Below, one piece after another: positions 1-5,087 of a DNA stretch of 5,087 nt. The notes under the pieces are model-generated. The model was not told the DNA's origin. It ran no database searches and worked only from the letters and a program-made list of their open reading frames with translations. The stretch covers positions 1 through 5,087 of the forward strand of contig CALXZQ010000076.1 in the NCBI GenBank assembly GCA_944393275.1, given 5' to 3'. Every line of letters begins with the position of its first letter. Positions within the stretch are counted from its first letter, which is position 1. This DNA is from an uncultured Clostridia bacterium. Its GTDB lineage: Bacteria > Bacillota > Clostridia > TANB77 > CAG-508. The position numbers were made by a program, and so were the translations under genes.

Positions 1-515
1 TTAAATTCCTTAGTAGTAAAACCATTTGCTGCTTTAACATTTATATATACTGTATTGTTCCCTTCTTTTAATCCATCTTTTCCTGTAATTTGAACCTTGG
101 CATTTTCATTTTCTGGAATGGCTAAAATATTTAAGTTTTCTATAGAATTAGGAACTTGTGCAGTATAGTTAATTATATTATTGTCAAATGGCGTATTTAA
201 TAATGTATTTTCAATTGTTAATGTTTCTAAATTAGCATTTGCTGCTTCAGAATCGGCAGTTTTACTTACTTCTATAGTGTAGATCTGTTCTTTCGTGTTA
301 TCTTCAGACCTTATTTTAACATCAATTCTATTTAAACCTTCTTTTAAATTTGTATTCCCTGAAATATTAACTGTAGCATTTGGATTTTCCGTAATAGCTA
401 AAATATCTACACTTTGAATATTATTAGGTATTAATAAATAATATTTGTATATATTAGGTTCAAAATTTGGTACTAATCCTTCAATATCTATTCTTAAAGA
501 TTGTAAATTAGCATT
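1..515 (-). repeat. In-frame tandem repeat of the cadherin-like domain
   Basis: Two diverged copies of one protein module lie in tandem, at 515-261 and 239-1, offset by 276 nt (92 codons) and in phase. The clearest shared DNA is the 13-mer aaattagcatttg at 505-517 and 229-241. At protein level the copies share NANL.[ST]L, a (L/V)xIPN(N/S)I strand, ILAI.EN and LKEG.N motifs. The second copy runs off the window, so more copies may follow. Confidence 0.7.
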
Positions 516-1031
516 TGTTTTATTAGAATCTTTCCCCTGTTCTTCTATCTGCATTTCTAATTTACTTTCTTGTTTTCCTATTTGTACTTGAACTGATTTA
601 AAGTTAGCATCTATACTTTGACCAGTAGTACTATAAAAATCACCATCTATAGTAAAATTTGCAATTCCATCTTCTTTAGCTTTAAATATATATTTTACTA
701 TTTCCCCATCTGTAGCACTACGTGCACCTTTTTTATCATACCATATAGATAAAATTCTATTTCCTATAACATTAATATTTTCAGGACCTGATACATACTC
801 TACTTTAGTTTCATCAAAATACAGATTTGTATTAAATGCTGCTGTTTTATTACCTTCTAAGTTTATACTTATTTCTATTTCTTCACCCTTTTCTACTTTT
901 TCTTTATTTGTGCTTAAAAATACTGTTCCTCTTGTTGTTGCAGAGGAAAATACTGGTATAAAATAATTTAGTAGAATATATATCAATAAATATATCATTA
1001 TAAAATACAATGATTTTTTATTTCTAAACAT
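1..1031 (-). CDS. Secreted cohesin-domain protein with cadherin-like beta-sandwich repeats (3' end beyond window)
   Basis: The frame is open from an ATG at 1031-1029 to the window edge: 343 complete codons with no stop, so the C-terminus is missing. Residues 7-31 are a hydrophobic signal peptide ending near FSSA. Residues about 36-151 look like a cohesin domain: a strand pattern starting STNKEKVEKGEEIEISI, then AAFNTNLYFDETKVEYVSG, and a late IVKYIFKAKEDG strand, all usual in cohesins. Residues 173-257 and 265-343 are two copies of a cadherin-like beta-sandwich module, each opening NANL.[ST]L and carrying ILAI.EN and LKEG motifs. Cohesins bind dockerins, so this secreted protein could hold the dockerin-bearing hydrolase encoded just upstream; that partnership is inferred. 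The start is supported by an AAGGAG site 8 nt upstream, and the gap to the previous gene is only 12 nt. A wall anchor or membrane segment may follow, but it is not visible here. Confidence 0.85.
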   Translation of the reverse strand, partial: MFRNKKSLYFIMIYLLIYILLNYFIPVFSSATTRGTVFLSTNKEKVEKGEEIEISINLEGNKTAAFNTNLYFDETKVEYVSGPENINVIGNRILSIWYDKKGARSATDGEIVKYIFKAKEDGIANFTIDGDFYSTTGQSIDANFKSVQVQIGKQESKLEMQIEEQGKDSNKTNANLQSLRIDIEGLVPNFEPNIYKYYLLIPNNIQSVDILAITENPNATVNISGNTNLKEGLNRIDVKIRSEDNTKEQIYTIEVSKTADSEAANANLETLTIENTLLNTPFDNNIINYTAQVPNSIENLNILAIPENENAKVQITGKDGLKEGNNTVYINVKAANGFTTKEF

Positions 1032-1039
1032 AATTGTTT

Positions 1040-1045
1040 CTCCTT
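1040..1045 (-). promoter_or_regulatory. Shine-Dalgarno site of the second cohesin gene, overlapping the upstream stop codon
   Basis: The minus strand reads AAGGAG, 8 nt before the ATG at 1031. Its first two bases are the last two of the TAA stop (1046-1044) of the dockerin-bearing reading frame. Ribosomes finishing the hydrolase would therefore sit on this site, which suggests translational coupling and supports the two genes belonging to one operon. Confidence 0.75.
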
Positions 1046-1853
1046 ATTGTTCAATAATTTGCAAATCTAATATATGCCTTTGAATTAAAAGTAAATCTAC
1101 AGATGTCGGTCTATTTCCATTTTTTCTAATATTGCCTGCTTTTTTATAAATTTCGTCTAATTTTTCAATTTCTAATATATGTCTTTGAAGCACTAATAAA
1201 TCTATACTATTAATTTTACCATCACCATTTACATCTCCATATAATATTATTTTGTAATCTCTTAAAATATCTCCATTTTCTTTTATTCTTACAATACAGC
1301 CTGTTCCTACAATATCTGTATCTTGTAATAATTCTCCTTTATTGTTTAATATTTCTATATCTAGGTCTGTAGTAATTTTTCCTTTTAAATCTGCTACTGT
1401 ATTATAATTATAGTCAATTCCACTTATTTCTAGACTATTGAGGTTTAGAGAACTATCAAAGTGTATCTCAGAATCTTCCATTTTTCTTACTACTTTTAAA
1501 TTACATTCTGCTCTAATTAAATCATTTTCTTCAGATTTGGCTATGATTTGTACTTCTCCAACTTTATTTGATTTTATTATTCCTTTTTCATCAATTGTAG
1601 CAATGTCTGGATTTGTACTTTCGAAAATAACATTTTGATTATTTGCATCTTCTGGCTCTATATAACTATTAATTTTAAAAATATCTCCTACTTGCATATA
1701 TATATCTTTTTGATCTATCGAGATTCCAGTAACTTTACTATATACACTAATTTCAATTTGACTTTGTACGGAATTTTCTTCTGCTTTTACTGTTATAGTA
1801 GTAGTTCCAGAACGATTTGCTTGAATAACTCCTTTATCATCTATTGAAGCTAC
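1044..1853 (-). CDS. 3' part of the frameshifted hydrolase: Big_2 domains and C-terminal dockerin
   Basis: This frame continues the hydrolase encoded just upstream but is offset by one base, so it is best read as the rest of a protein of about 752 residues. From 1853 it begins VASIDDKG, the second half of the first Big_2 Ig-like domain. A second Big_2 domain follows (reconstructed residues about 523-605; hallmark STNPDIATIDEKGII). Next is a stretch of about 70 residues of unassigned beta-rich sequence (about 618-688), then a dockerin at about 690-745. Dockerins bind cohesins, so this end would tether the enzyme to a cohesin protein. The first in-frame ATG is at 1697 and has no good Shine-Dalgarno, and it falls inside the second Big_2 domain, so a separate 217-residue protein starting there is unlikely. 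Upstream the frame is open only to 1877. If the shift is real, this part would not be translated efficiently. Confidence 0.8.
   Translation of the reverse strand, partial: VASIDDKGVIQANRSGTTTITVKAEENSVQSQIEISVYSKVTGISIDQKDIYMQVGDIFKINSYIEPEDANNQNVIFESTNPDIATIDEKGIIKSNKVGEVQIIAKSEENDLIRAECNLKVVRKMEDSEIHFDSSLNLNSLEISGIDYNYNTVADLKGKITTDLDIEILNNKGELLQDTDIVGTGCIVRIKENGDILRDYKIILYGDVNGDGKINSIDLLVLQRHILEIEKLDEIYKKAGNIRKNGNRPTSVDLLLIQRHILDLQIIEQ
1068..1235 (-). other. Dockerin domain: one canonical calcium loop, one degenerate
   Basis: The first repeat, DVNGDGKINSIDLLVLQRHIL, fits the D-x-N-x-D-G-x-I-N-x-x-D EF-hand-like loop and helix of dockerins. The second reads GNIRKNGNRPTSVDLLLIQRHIL. Its helix matches the first almost exactly, but its loop has Asn, Arg and Asn where Asp, Asn and Asp normally bind calcium, plus one extra residue. 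The repeat pair is also visible in the DNA: tctaatatatg begins at 1066 and at 1171, 105 nt (35 codons) apart. The domain ends eight residues before the stop, the usual C-terminal position for a dockerin. Confidence 0.85.
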
Positions 1854-3303
1854 TCCGAGGATTACTTGATGAGTATATCACTTTATAATTAGCAGCTTCT
1901 ACTGGTGATATTACTACTTTTAGCTGCTTTCTTTCCCCTTTTTGTAGTGTTGTATTATCTATACTAATATCTATTTTTTCTATTTGAACTGCTGGAATTT
2001 CTGTCACATAGGTTTGAAATATATATCCTATAATCCCATTTTCCAATCTTACCATATCCCATCTTTCGCCAGATTGGTTGCCCTTCTTTATTCTTGTCAT
2101 TTTGTATCCATTTGAGATTTGAGTAATTATGTCGTAAGATGTAGACGGCCCTGTTCTTATATTTACATTATTAGCATTACAATAAATTTTAGTATTATCA
2201 TTTGTAAAATCATTATCATTTATATTAGGATTTTGAGTGGGTATATCTGGCATATTGTCATATACAGGAATTATAAAGTTCATGGCAGAATTCAATATTC
2301 CAGCCTTCTGGTAGCCATTGTATATAGATTTTGACTCACTATATGGTGCTAGTACATTCGTCATATATTGGTGAGTAAATAAATTTCCTCCTCTATCATC
2401 ATTTACATCAAATTTCTGAAGATATATAGTATTTTGTCCAACATTTATATAACTAGAACCTATAAATATTGCTCCTCCTGTAATTGCTCTCTCTTTTGTA
2501 TTCCAAGGAATTAAATATTTATCTTTTGTAGCTTGACTTGCACCTTTCCCATCTTTAGCATATTGTAATCCGTTTTTTATAGCCCCCATTGGCTCTGCTG
2601 AACTTGTTGCTCCTATATTATAGAAATTATATAGCCCCTTAAAACCAGCTACAGTTCCACTTATTGAGCTATGACTTAAAAATGGTCCTACTTCTTGTTT
2701 TATACGAGATGCTAAATGATATGGACTAACATAAGAAGTTTGTCCTGCTCTTAATATCAAATCTCCATATTTTTCATTCATCGATATACTATTTCCATTT
2801 GCATCTAGATAAGTTACTTGCCTATTGTAAAATTCTGTTCCATATAATATTTTTTCAATAATATCTAAACTATTTGTACTTGAATCATATGATAAACCTT
2901 CAAACTGAAATATCCTTGCCTCATTTAAAAAATTTCTAGGATCCATACAGTATTCTACTGCACGTCTCGAACTGTCTACCCATCCTGCATCTACTTCAAC
3001 ATTGTATTGACCTGGCGTAGTATTTTTCCAATTATCTGAATAGTTTTTTGGAACTAGATTCTTTCCAAATATATTTTCTTGATTTATAACATAATTCCAA
3101 TCTAAATTCGTATATAATGCTGTAAATTTCCAGTCGGGATATTTATTAGAAAGTTCTTTTAAATATGGTTGATAACTACTTGGAAAATTCTCTATACCAT
3201 TTAGTTTTACTGACGCATCTGATTTTAAATTTAATATTGCTATCATAAAAATACTTATAATAATTATTGAAATTATAATTATTTGTCTTTTTAATTTTCT
3301 CAT
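1837..3303 (-). CDS. Secreted cell-wall hydrolase: glucosaminidase (GH73-like) + SH3 + start of Big_2 domain
   Basis: This is predicted to be an endo-beta-N-acetylglucosaminidase that cuts peptidoglycan glycan chains outside the membrane. Residues 7-26 form a signal peptide or membrane anchor. Residues about 40-345 resemble the LytD-type clostridial glucosaminidases; the motif SPYHLASRIKQEVG holds the likely catalytic Glu204, followed by the family motif YNFYNIGA (225-232). An Asn/Asp-rich linker (353-372) leads to a bacterial SH3 domain (about 374-435, VNIRTGPSTSYDII), which usually binds wall peptide. A Big_2 Ig-like domain starts near 441 but breaks after SSNP (482), and the frame ends at a TGA six residues later. 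The start chosen has AAAGGA 6 nt upstream. An ATG five codons earlier (3318) overlaps the sortase stop as TAATG and is possible, but has only a weak site. Substrate and exact cleavage are inferred from the family. Confidence 0.88.
   Translation of the reverse strand: MRKLKRQIIIISIIIISIFMIAILNLKSDASVKLNGIENFPSSYQPYLKELSNKYPDWKFTALYTNLDWNYVINQENIFGKNLVPKNYSDNWKNTTPGQYNVEVDAGWVDSSRRAVEYCMDPRNFLNEARIFQFEGLSYDSSTNSLDIIEKILYGTEFYNRQVTYLDANGNSISMNEKYGDLILRAGQTSYVSPYHLASRIKQEVGPFLSHSSISGTVAGFKGLYNFYNIGATSSAEPMGAIKNGLQYAKDGKGASQATKDKYLIPWNTKERAITGGAIFIGSSYINVGQNTIYLQKFDVNDDRGGNLFTHQYMTNVLAPYSESKSIYNGYQKAGILNSAMNFIIPVYDNMPDIPTQNPNINDNDFTNDNTKIYCNANNVNIRTGPSTSYDIITQISNGYKMTRIKKGNQSGERWDMVRLENGIIGYIFQTYVTEIPAVQIEKIDISIDNTTLQKGERKQLKVVISPVEAANYKVIYSSSNPRSSFNR
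1854..1857 (-). other. Frameshift within the hydrolase gene
   Basis: The upstream frame encodes VIYSSSNP and then leaves the Big_2 pattern. The frame one base over immediately continues VASIDDKGVI, the expected rest of the domain (the second Big_2 copy reads STNPDIATIDEKGII). The four minus-strand bases CGGA stand where one codon is expected, consistent with a single extra base. Open-frame limits confine the switch to 1877-1840. There is no homopolymer run and no X-XXY-YYZ slippery site, so a sequencing or assembly error or a true mutation is more likely than programmed shifting. Confidence 0.85.
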
Positions 3304-3309
3304 TTGTAA

Positions 3310-3315
3310 TCCTTT
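3310..3315 (-). promoter_or_regulatory. Shine-Dalgarno site of the hydrolase gene
   Basis: The minus strand reads AAAGGA, 6 nt before the ATG at 3303. The site lies 2 nt downstream of the sortase stop (3320-3318) and inside the five codons that would be added by the earlier ATG at 3318. It is the reason for choosing the shorter start. Confidence 0.6.
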
Positions 3316-3317
3316 CA

Positions 3318-3935
3318 TTATTTTACTTCTTTTGCTTTTACAATAATTCTTTGTTTAGAATCGTTTGTACAAGTAATCAATGTAGTTTCTCTATTATTGT
3401 TAGATTGCTCTAAACAACTTACATCTTTTGGAGATACTTTATCTATTTTATATACTTCATATTCCACTTTTCCTATATTATTATCTATTATATAAAGTTT
3501 GTCTCCTACATCTAGTTTCTTTAGATTTCTAAACATATTCTTGTTTATAAAATTATGACCGGCCACACAAAAATTTCCTATTTCATTTGGGTCTACTCCC
3601 CAAAATTTTGTTACAGAAATATTTAAAGCTTGTGTAGAATAATTGCTTAATACATATGTTTCTAGTTCTATTTTAGGAATTTCTAATTTTGCGCAAACTT
3701 CATATCCCCTATATGTTGTAATAATTTCCTCTTTTGGATATTCTTTTTCTACTATGTTGTTTGTTAAATAATTTAAATTAATACTTGTTAGTTTTGCTTT
3801 TTCTACTTTTGGTACATTCGAATTTCCTTCAATTTTATTTTCTATATATTCTTCATTTCCTAACCATATTATAATTCCAAGCGTTATTATTATAATTATT
3901 CCATTTACTATATTTATTTTTGTTACCTTATCCAT
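3318..3935 (-). CDS. Sortase (class D-like transpeptidase)
   Basis: This is a membrane-bound cysteine transpeptidase that would cut LPxTG-type signals and join the protein to the cell wall. The 205-residue protein has a single N-terminal membrane segment (about 9-25) followed by an extracytoplasmic catalytic domain. The active-site triad is visible: His127 in AGHN, Cys189 in TLITCTN and Arg196 in KQRIIV. Length and layout are normal for a sortase, and the short TLITCTN...R ending recalls class D enzymes of clostridia, but class assignment by eye is tentative. The start at 3935 has AGGAG 8 nt upstream; an in-frame ATG at 3971 lies inside a hairpin, has no such site and would add 12 residues before the membrane segment. 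The gene sits directly after a protein with an LPKTG signal, its most likely substrate. The stop lies 14 nt before the hydrolase start. Confidence 0.92.
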   Translation of the reverse strand: MDKVTKINIVNGIIIIITLGIIIWLGNEEYIENKIEGNSNVPKVEKAKLTSINLNYLTNNIVEKEYPKEEIITTYRGYEVCAKLEIPKIELETYVLSNYSTQALNISVTKFWGVDPNEIGNFCVAGHNFINKNMFRNLKKLDVGDKLYIIDNNIGKVEYEVYKIDKVSPKDVSCLEQSNNNRETTLITCTNDSKQRIIVKAKEVK

Positions 3936-3943
3936 ATGTTCTT

Positions 3944-3948
3944 CTCCT
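3944..3948 (-). promoter_or_regulatory. Shine-Dalgarno site of the sortase gene
   Basis: The minus strand reads AGGAG, 8 nt before the ATG at 3935. It lies only 6 nt downstream of the hairpin at 3955-3981. It decides the start over the in-frame ATG at 3971, which falls in that hairpin. Confidence 0.7.
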
Positions 3949-3954
3949 ATGTAT

Positions 3955-3981
3955 GTAAATAAGAATATCATTCTTATTTAC
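3955..3981 (-). promoter_or_regulatory. Perfect 12-bp inverted repeat between the anchor and sortase genes
   Basis: On the minus strand GTAAATAAGAAT and ATTCTTATTTAC are exact inverted repeats around a 3-nt loop (GAT). The hairpin starts 8 nt after the LPKTG-protein stop and ends 6 nt before the sortase Shine-Dalgarno. The stem is A/T-rich with two G-C pairs. The minus strand has no U-run after it (ATACATAGGAG follows), so it is not a standard terminator for this operon. It might partly protect the upstream mRNA end, mark a processing site, or limit sortase translation relative to its substrate; these roles are inferred. Confidence 0.55.
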
Positions 3982-3989
3982 TAAATTTT

Positions 3990-4997
3990 TTATTTTCTTT
4001 TTCTGTTATAAATATATAAACTTGTTAATACTAGTATAATAGCAATAATTATTGCATAATAATTGTTACCTGTTTTTGGCAATTCTGTTGGAGTCTTTTC
4101 TTCTGTAACAACTTCTTCTGGAGTTTCTGCTGGAGGTTGTGGTATAGTTGATTCTTCATTTAAAACATTAAAAGAAAAAGTTTTTTCTACTATAGTAGAA
4201 TCTGAGTTATCTCTATCAATTAATTTTAAAGTAATACTATATTCTCCTTCATGACTAAATAAGCCTCTTACTTTTAATACTTGAGATACATCTTTTCCAC
4301 CTATTTTATATCCTTGAGGATCTCCCCATCCACTTTGTATAATATCATGTTCTAATTGTCCTGAATCTGTTCCTAATAGTTGAACAGTTGCACCTGATGG
4401 TGTTTTTGCTTCTGCTATTAATCTTGCATGTTCATAATATCTTCCCATTGGAGATGAATATGAAATTGTCATTTCTTTTTCTTCATTTTTTATAATATTT
4501 CCAGTGTGCTCTAATTTTAATGTATAATCAATATATTCTGGTTCTACTGTCATATTTTTAACTATAGGAGATGTAATATCATCATAAGTTACGGAAGTAT
4601 CTGCATTTGATAAACCTTCTCCTGTAACTGTTAGTTCAGTTGGATTTGATGTTGTAATACCTTCTTTTGCTTTAAATACAATACTCATATTTGTTCTAGG
4701 ATTAGTTCCTCCTGAAGAATCATGATAGACTACCCTAACTTTATCTTTTGTGTCATTAGGGGTTCCTCCATCTACTGATACATAATCAAATATATTGTTA
4801 TCATATGCTATATCAAATGTATAAGCACCTAAATCAGTTCCAAACTCTATTGTTAATGTAACATTTTCTCCCGGTCTTACAGTTGTTTTATTAGTTTCTA
4901 CATTTATTGAATCCAAACTAGCTGCAAAACTGCGTCCTGAAAAAGTAACTAGTGTTACTAACAAAATAATTGTTAAAATGCTAATTAATTTTTTCAT
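3990..4997 (-). CDS. LPKTG wall-anchored cohesin-domain protein
   Basis: This 335-residue surface protein probably acts as a scaffold that displays a cohesin on the cell wall. Residues 1-26 are a signal peptide (KK start, hydrophobic core, cleavage near SFAA). Residues about 28-142 fit a cohesin domain: VETNKTTVRPGENVTLTIEF, then GAYTFDIAYDNNIFDYVSV and MSIVFKAKEG. Residues about 150-279 form a second beta-rich, Ig-like domain that I cannot name. A Pro/Glu/Thr-rich spacer (281-305) leads to LPKTG (306-310), a membrane segment (313-330) and a basic tail NRKRK, the full sortase signal. The start at 4997 has an AAAGGAGG site 8 nt upstream; an in-frame ATG at 5063 would add 22 polar residues ahead of the signal peptide and has no such site. 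It is the first visible gene of the operon and is followed by its likely sortase. Confidence 0.9.
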   Translation of the reverse strand: MKKLISILTIILLVTLVTFSGRSFAASLDSINVETNKTTVRPGENVTLTIEFGTDLGAYTFDIAYDNNIFDYVSVDGGTPNDTKDKVRVVYHDSSGGTNPRTNMSIVFKAKEGITTSNPTELTVTGEGLSNADTSVTYDDITSPIVKNMTVEPEYIDYTLKLEHTGNIIKNEEKEMTISYSSPMGRYYEHARLIAEAKTPSGATVQLLGTDSGQLEHDIIQSGWGDPQGYKIGGKDVSQVLKVRGLFSHEGEYSITLKLIDRDNSDSTIVEKTFSFNVLNEESTIPQPPAETPEEVVTEEKTPTELPKTGNNYYAIIIAIILVLTSLYIYNRKRK

Positions 4998-5005
4998 TGA
5001 AATTT

Positions 5006-5013
5006 CCTCCTTT
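5006..5013 (-). promoter_or_regulatory. Strong Shine-Dalgarno site of the wall-anchored cohesin gene
   Basis: The minus strand reads AAAGGAGG, a near-complete match to the 16S rRNA tail, 8 nt before the ATG at 4997. It is the strongest site in the window and fixes the start. It also suggests the scaffold is translated more heavily than the sortase (AGGAG) and the hydrolase (AAAGGA). Confidence 0.85.
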
Positions 5014-5087
5014 TTTTGTTTTATATTTTTATTATGTGAAAAATTTTTTAAATTATTTTGCATTACTTGTCATTTTTTGATTTTTTT
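5014..5087 (-). promoter_or_regulatory. A/T-rich leader upstream of the operon; possible promoter
   Basis: These bases hold no convincing gene on either strand and are nearly all A/T, with A-tracts and an AAAAATTTTTT stretch. Possible promoter parts on the minus strand are ATGACA at 5073-5068 (five of six to TTGACA) with a weak TAAAAA 17 nt later, and CATAAT at 5036-5031 (five of six to TATAAT) without a good -35. In such A/T-rich DNA these matches are expected by chance, so the promoter is not proven and could lie beyond the window. The tail of an upstream gene could also end here: all three minus-strand frames reach a stop by 5055. Confidence 0.25.

Noticed and set aside
1044..1697. Independent small dockerin protein starting at the ATG at 1697
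   Set aside because: That ATG lies inside a Big_2 domain, has no Shine-Dalgarno and no signal peptide, and the same frame continues upstream as the missing half of the hydrolase.
1840..1877. Programmed ribosomal frameshift
   Set aside because: No homopolymer, slippery heptamer or evident downstream stimulatory structure is visible; an error or mutation is simpler.
1438..2334. Short plus-strand open frames opposite the hydrolase gene
   Set aside because: They are antisense to well-supported coding sequence, have low-complexity products rich in Ile, Phe, Ser and Tyr, and show no recognisable domain; the same holds for the one at 4063-4254.
3936..3971. Longer sortase start at 3971
   Set aside because: The ATG lies in the hairpin without a Shine-Dalgarno, while the ATG at 3935 has AGGAG at ideal spacing.
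3955..3981. Rho-independent terminator after the wall-anchored cohesin gene
   Set aside because: The stem has only two G-C pairs and the minus strand has no U-run after it; the T-rich stretch is on the other side and would suit only plus-strand transcription, where no gene is seen.
1..4997. Plant-polysaccharide cellulosome cluster
   Set aside because: Cohesins and a dockerin are present, but there is no cellulase, hemicellulase or carbohydrate-binding module; the only enzyme cargo looks specific for peptidoglycan.
4998..5063. Longer start of the wall-anchored cohesin protein at 5063
   Set aside because: It would put 22 polar residues before a typical signal peptide and would read through the AAAGGAGG site that serves the ATG at 4997.

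Overview
The window is a strongly AT-rich piece of a Gram-positive genome. Purine-rich Shine-Dalgarno sites, an LPxTG wall-sorting signal, a sortase, and cohesin and dockerin modules together suggest a low-GC Firmicute, most likely an anaerobic (gut-type) member of the Clostridia. The species cannot be named from the sequence.

Every supported gene is on the minus strand, so transcription runs from the right edge to the left edge in one tight cluster. In transcription order: (1) 4997-3990, a secreted cohesin-domain protein with an LPKTG wall anchor; (2) 3935-3318, a sortase with a complete His/Cys/Arg active site; (3) 3303-1044, a large secreted peptidoglycan hydrolase with a glucosaminidase domain, an SH3 domain, two Big_2 Ig-like domains and a C-terminal dockerin, whose reading frame is broken by a one-base shift at about 1854-1857; (4) 1031 to beyond base 1, a second secreted cohesin-domain protein with at least two cadherin-like beta-sandwich domains, cut by the window edge. 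Gaps are 54 nt, 14 nt and 12 nt. The last Shine-Dalgarno overlaps the preceding stop codon, so the genes look like one operon.

Read together, the genes resemble a miniature, non-cellulolytic cellulosome-like surface system. The sortase would fix the first cohesin protein to the cell wall, and that cohesin (or the second one) would hold the dockerin-tagged hydrolase at the surface. No plant-polysaccharide enzyme or carbohydrate-binding module is visible, so the cargo appears to be a cell-wall-remodelling enzyme. The domain calls rest on sequence patterns; the assembly model is inference.

Other points of note are a perfect 12-bp hairpin between the anchor and sortase genes, a dockerin whose second repeat has lost its calcium ligands, and the frameshift that separates the enzyme from its dockerin. 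There is no gene-free stretch longer than 300 bases. The only non-coding stretches are about 90 bases at the right edge and the short intergenic gaps. No RNA gene, insertion sequence, CRISPR array or clear terminator was seen.
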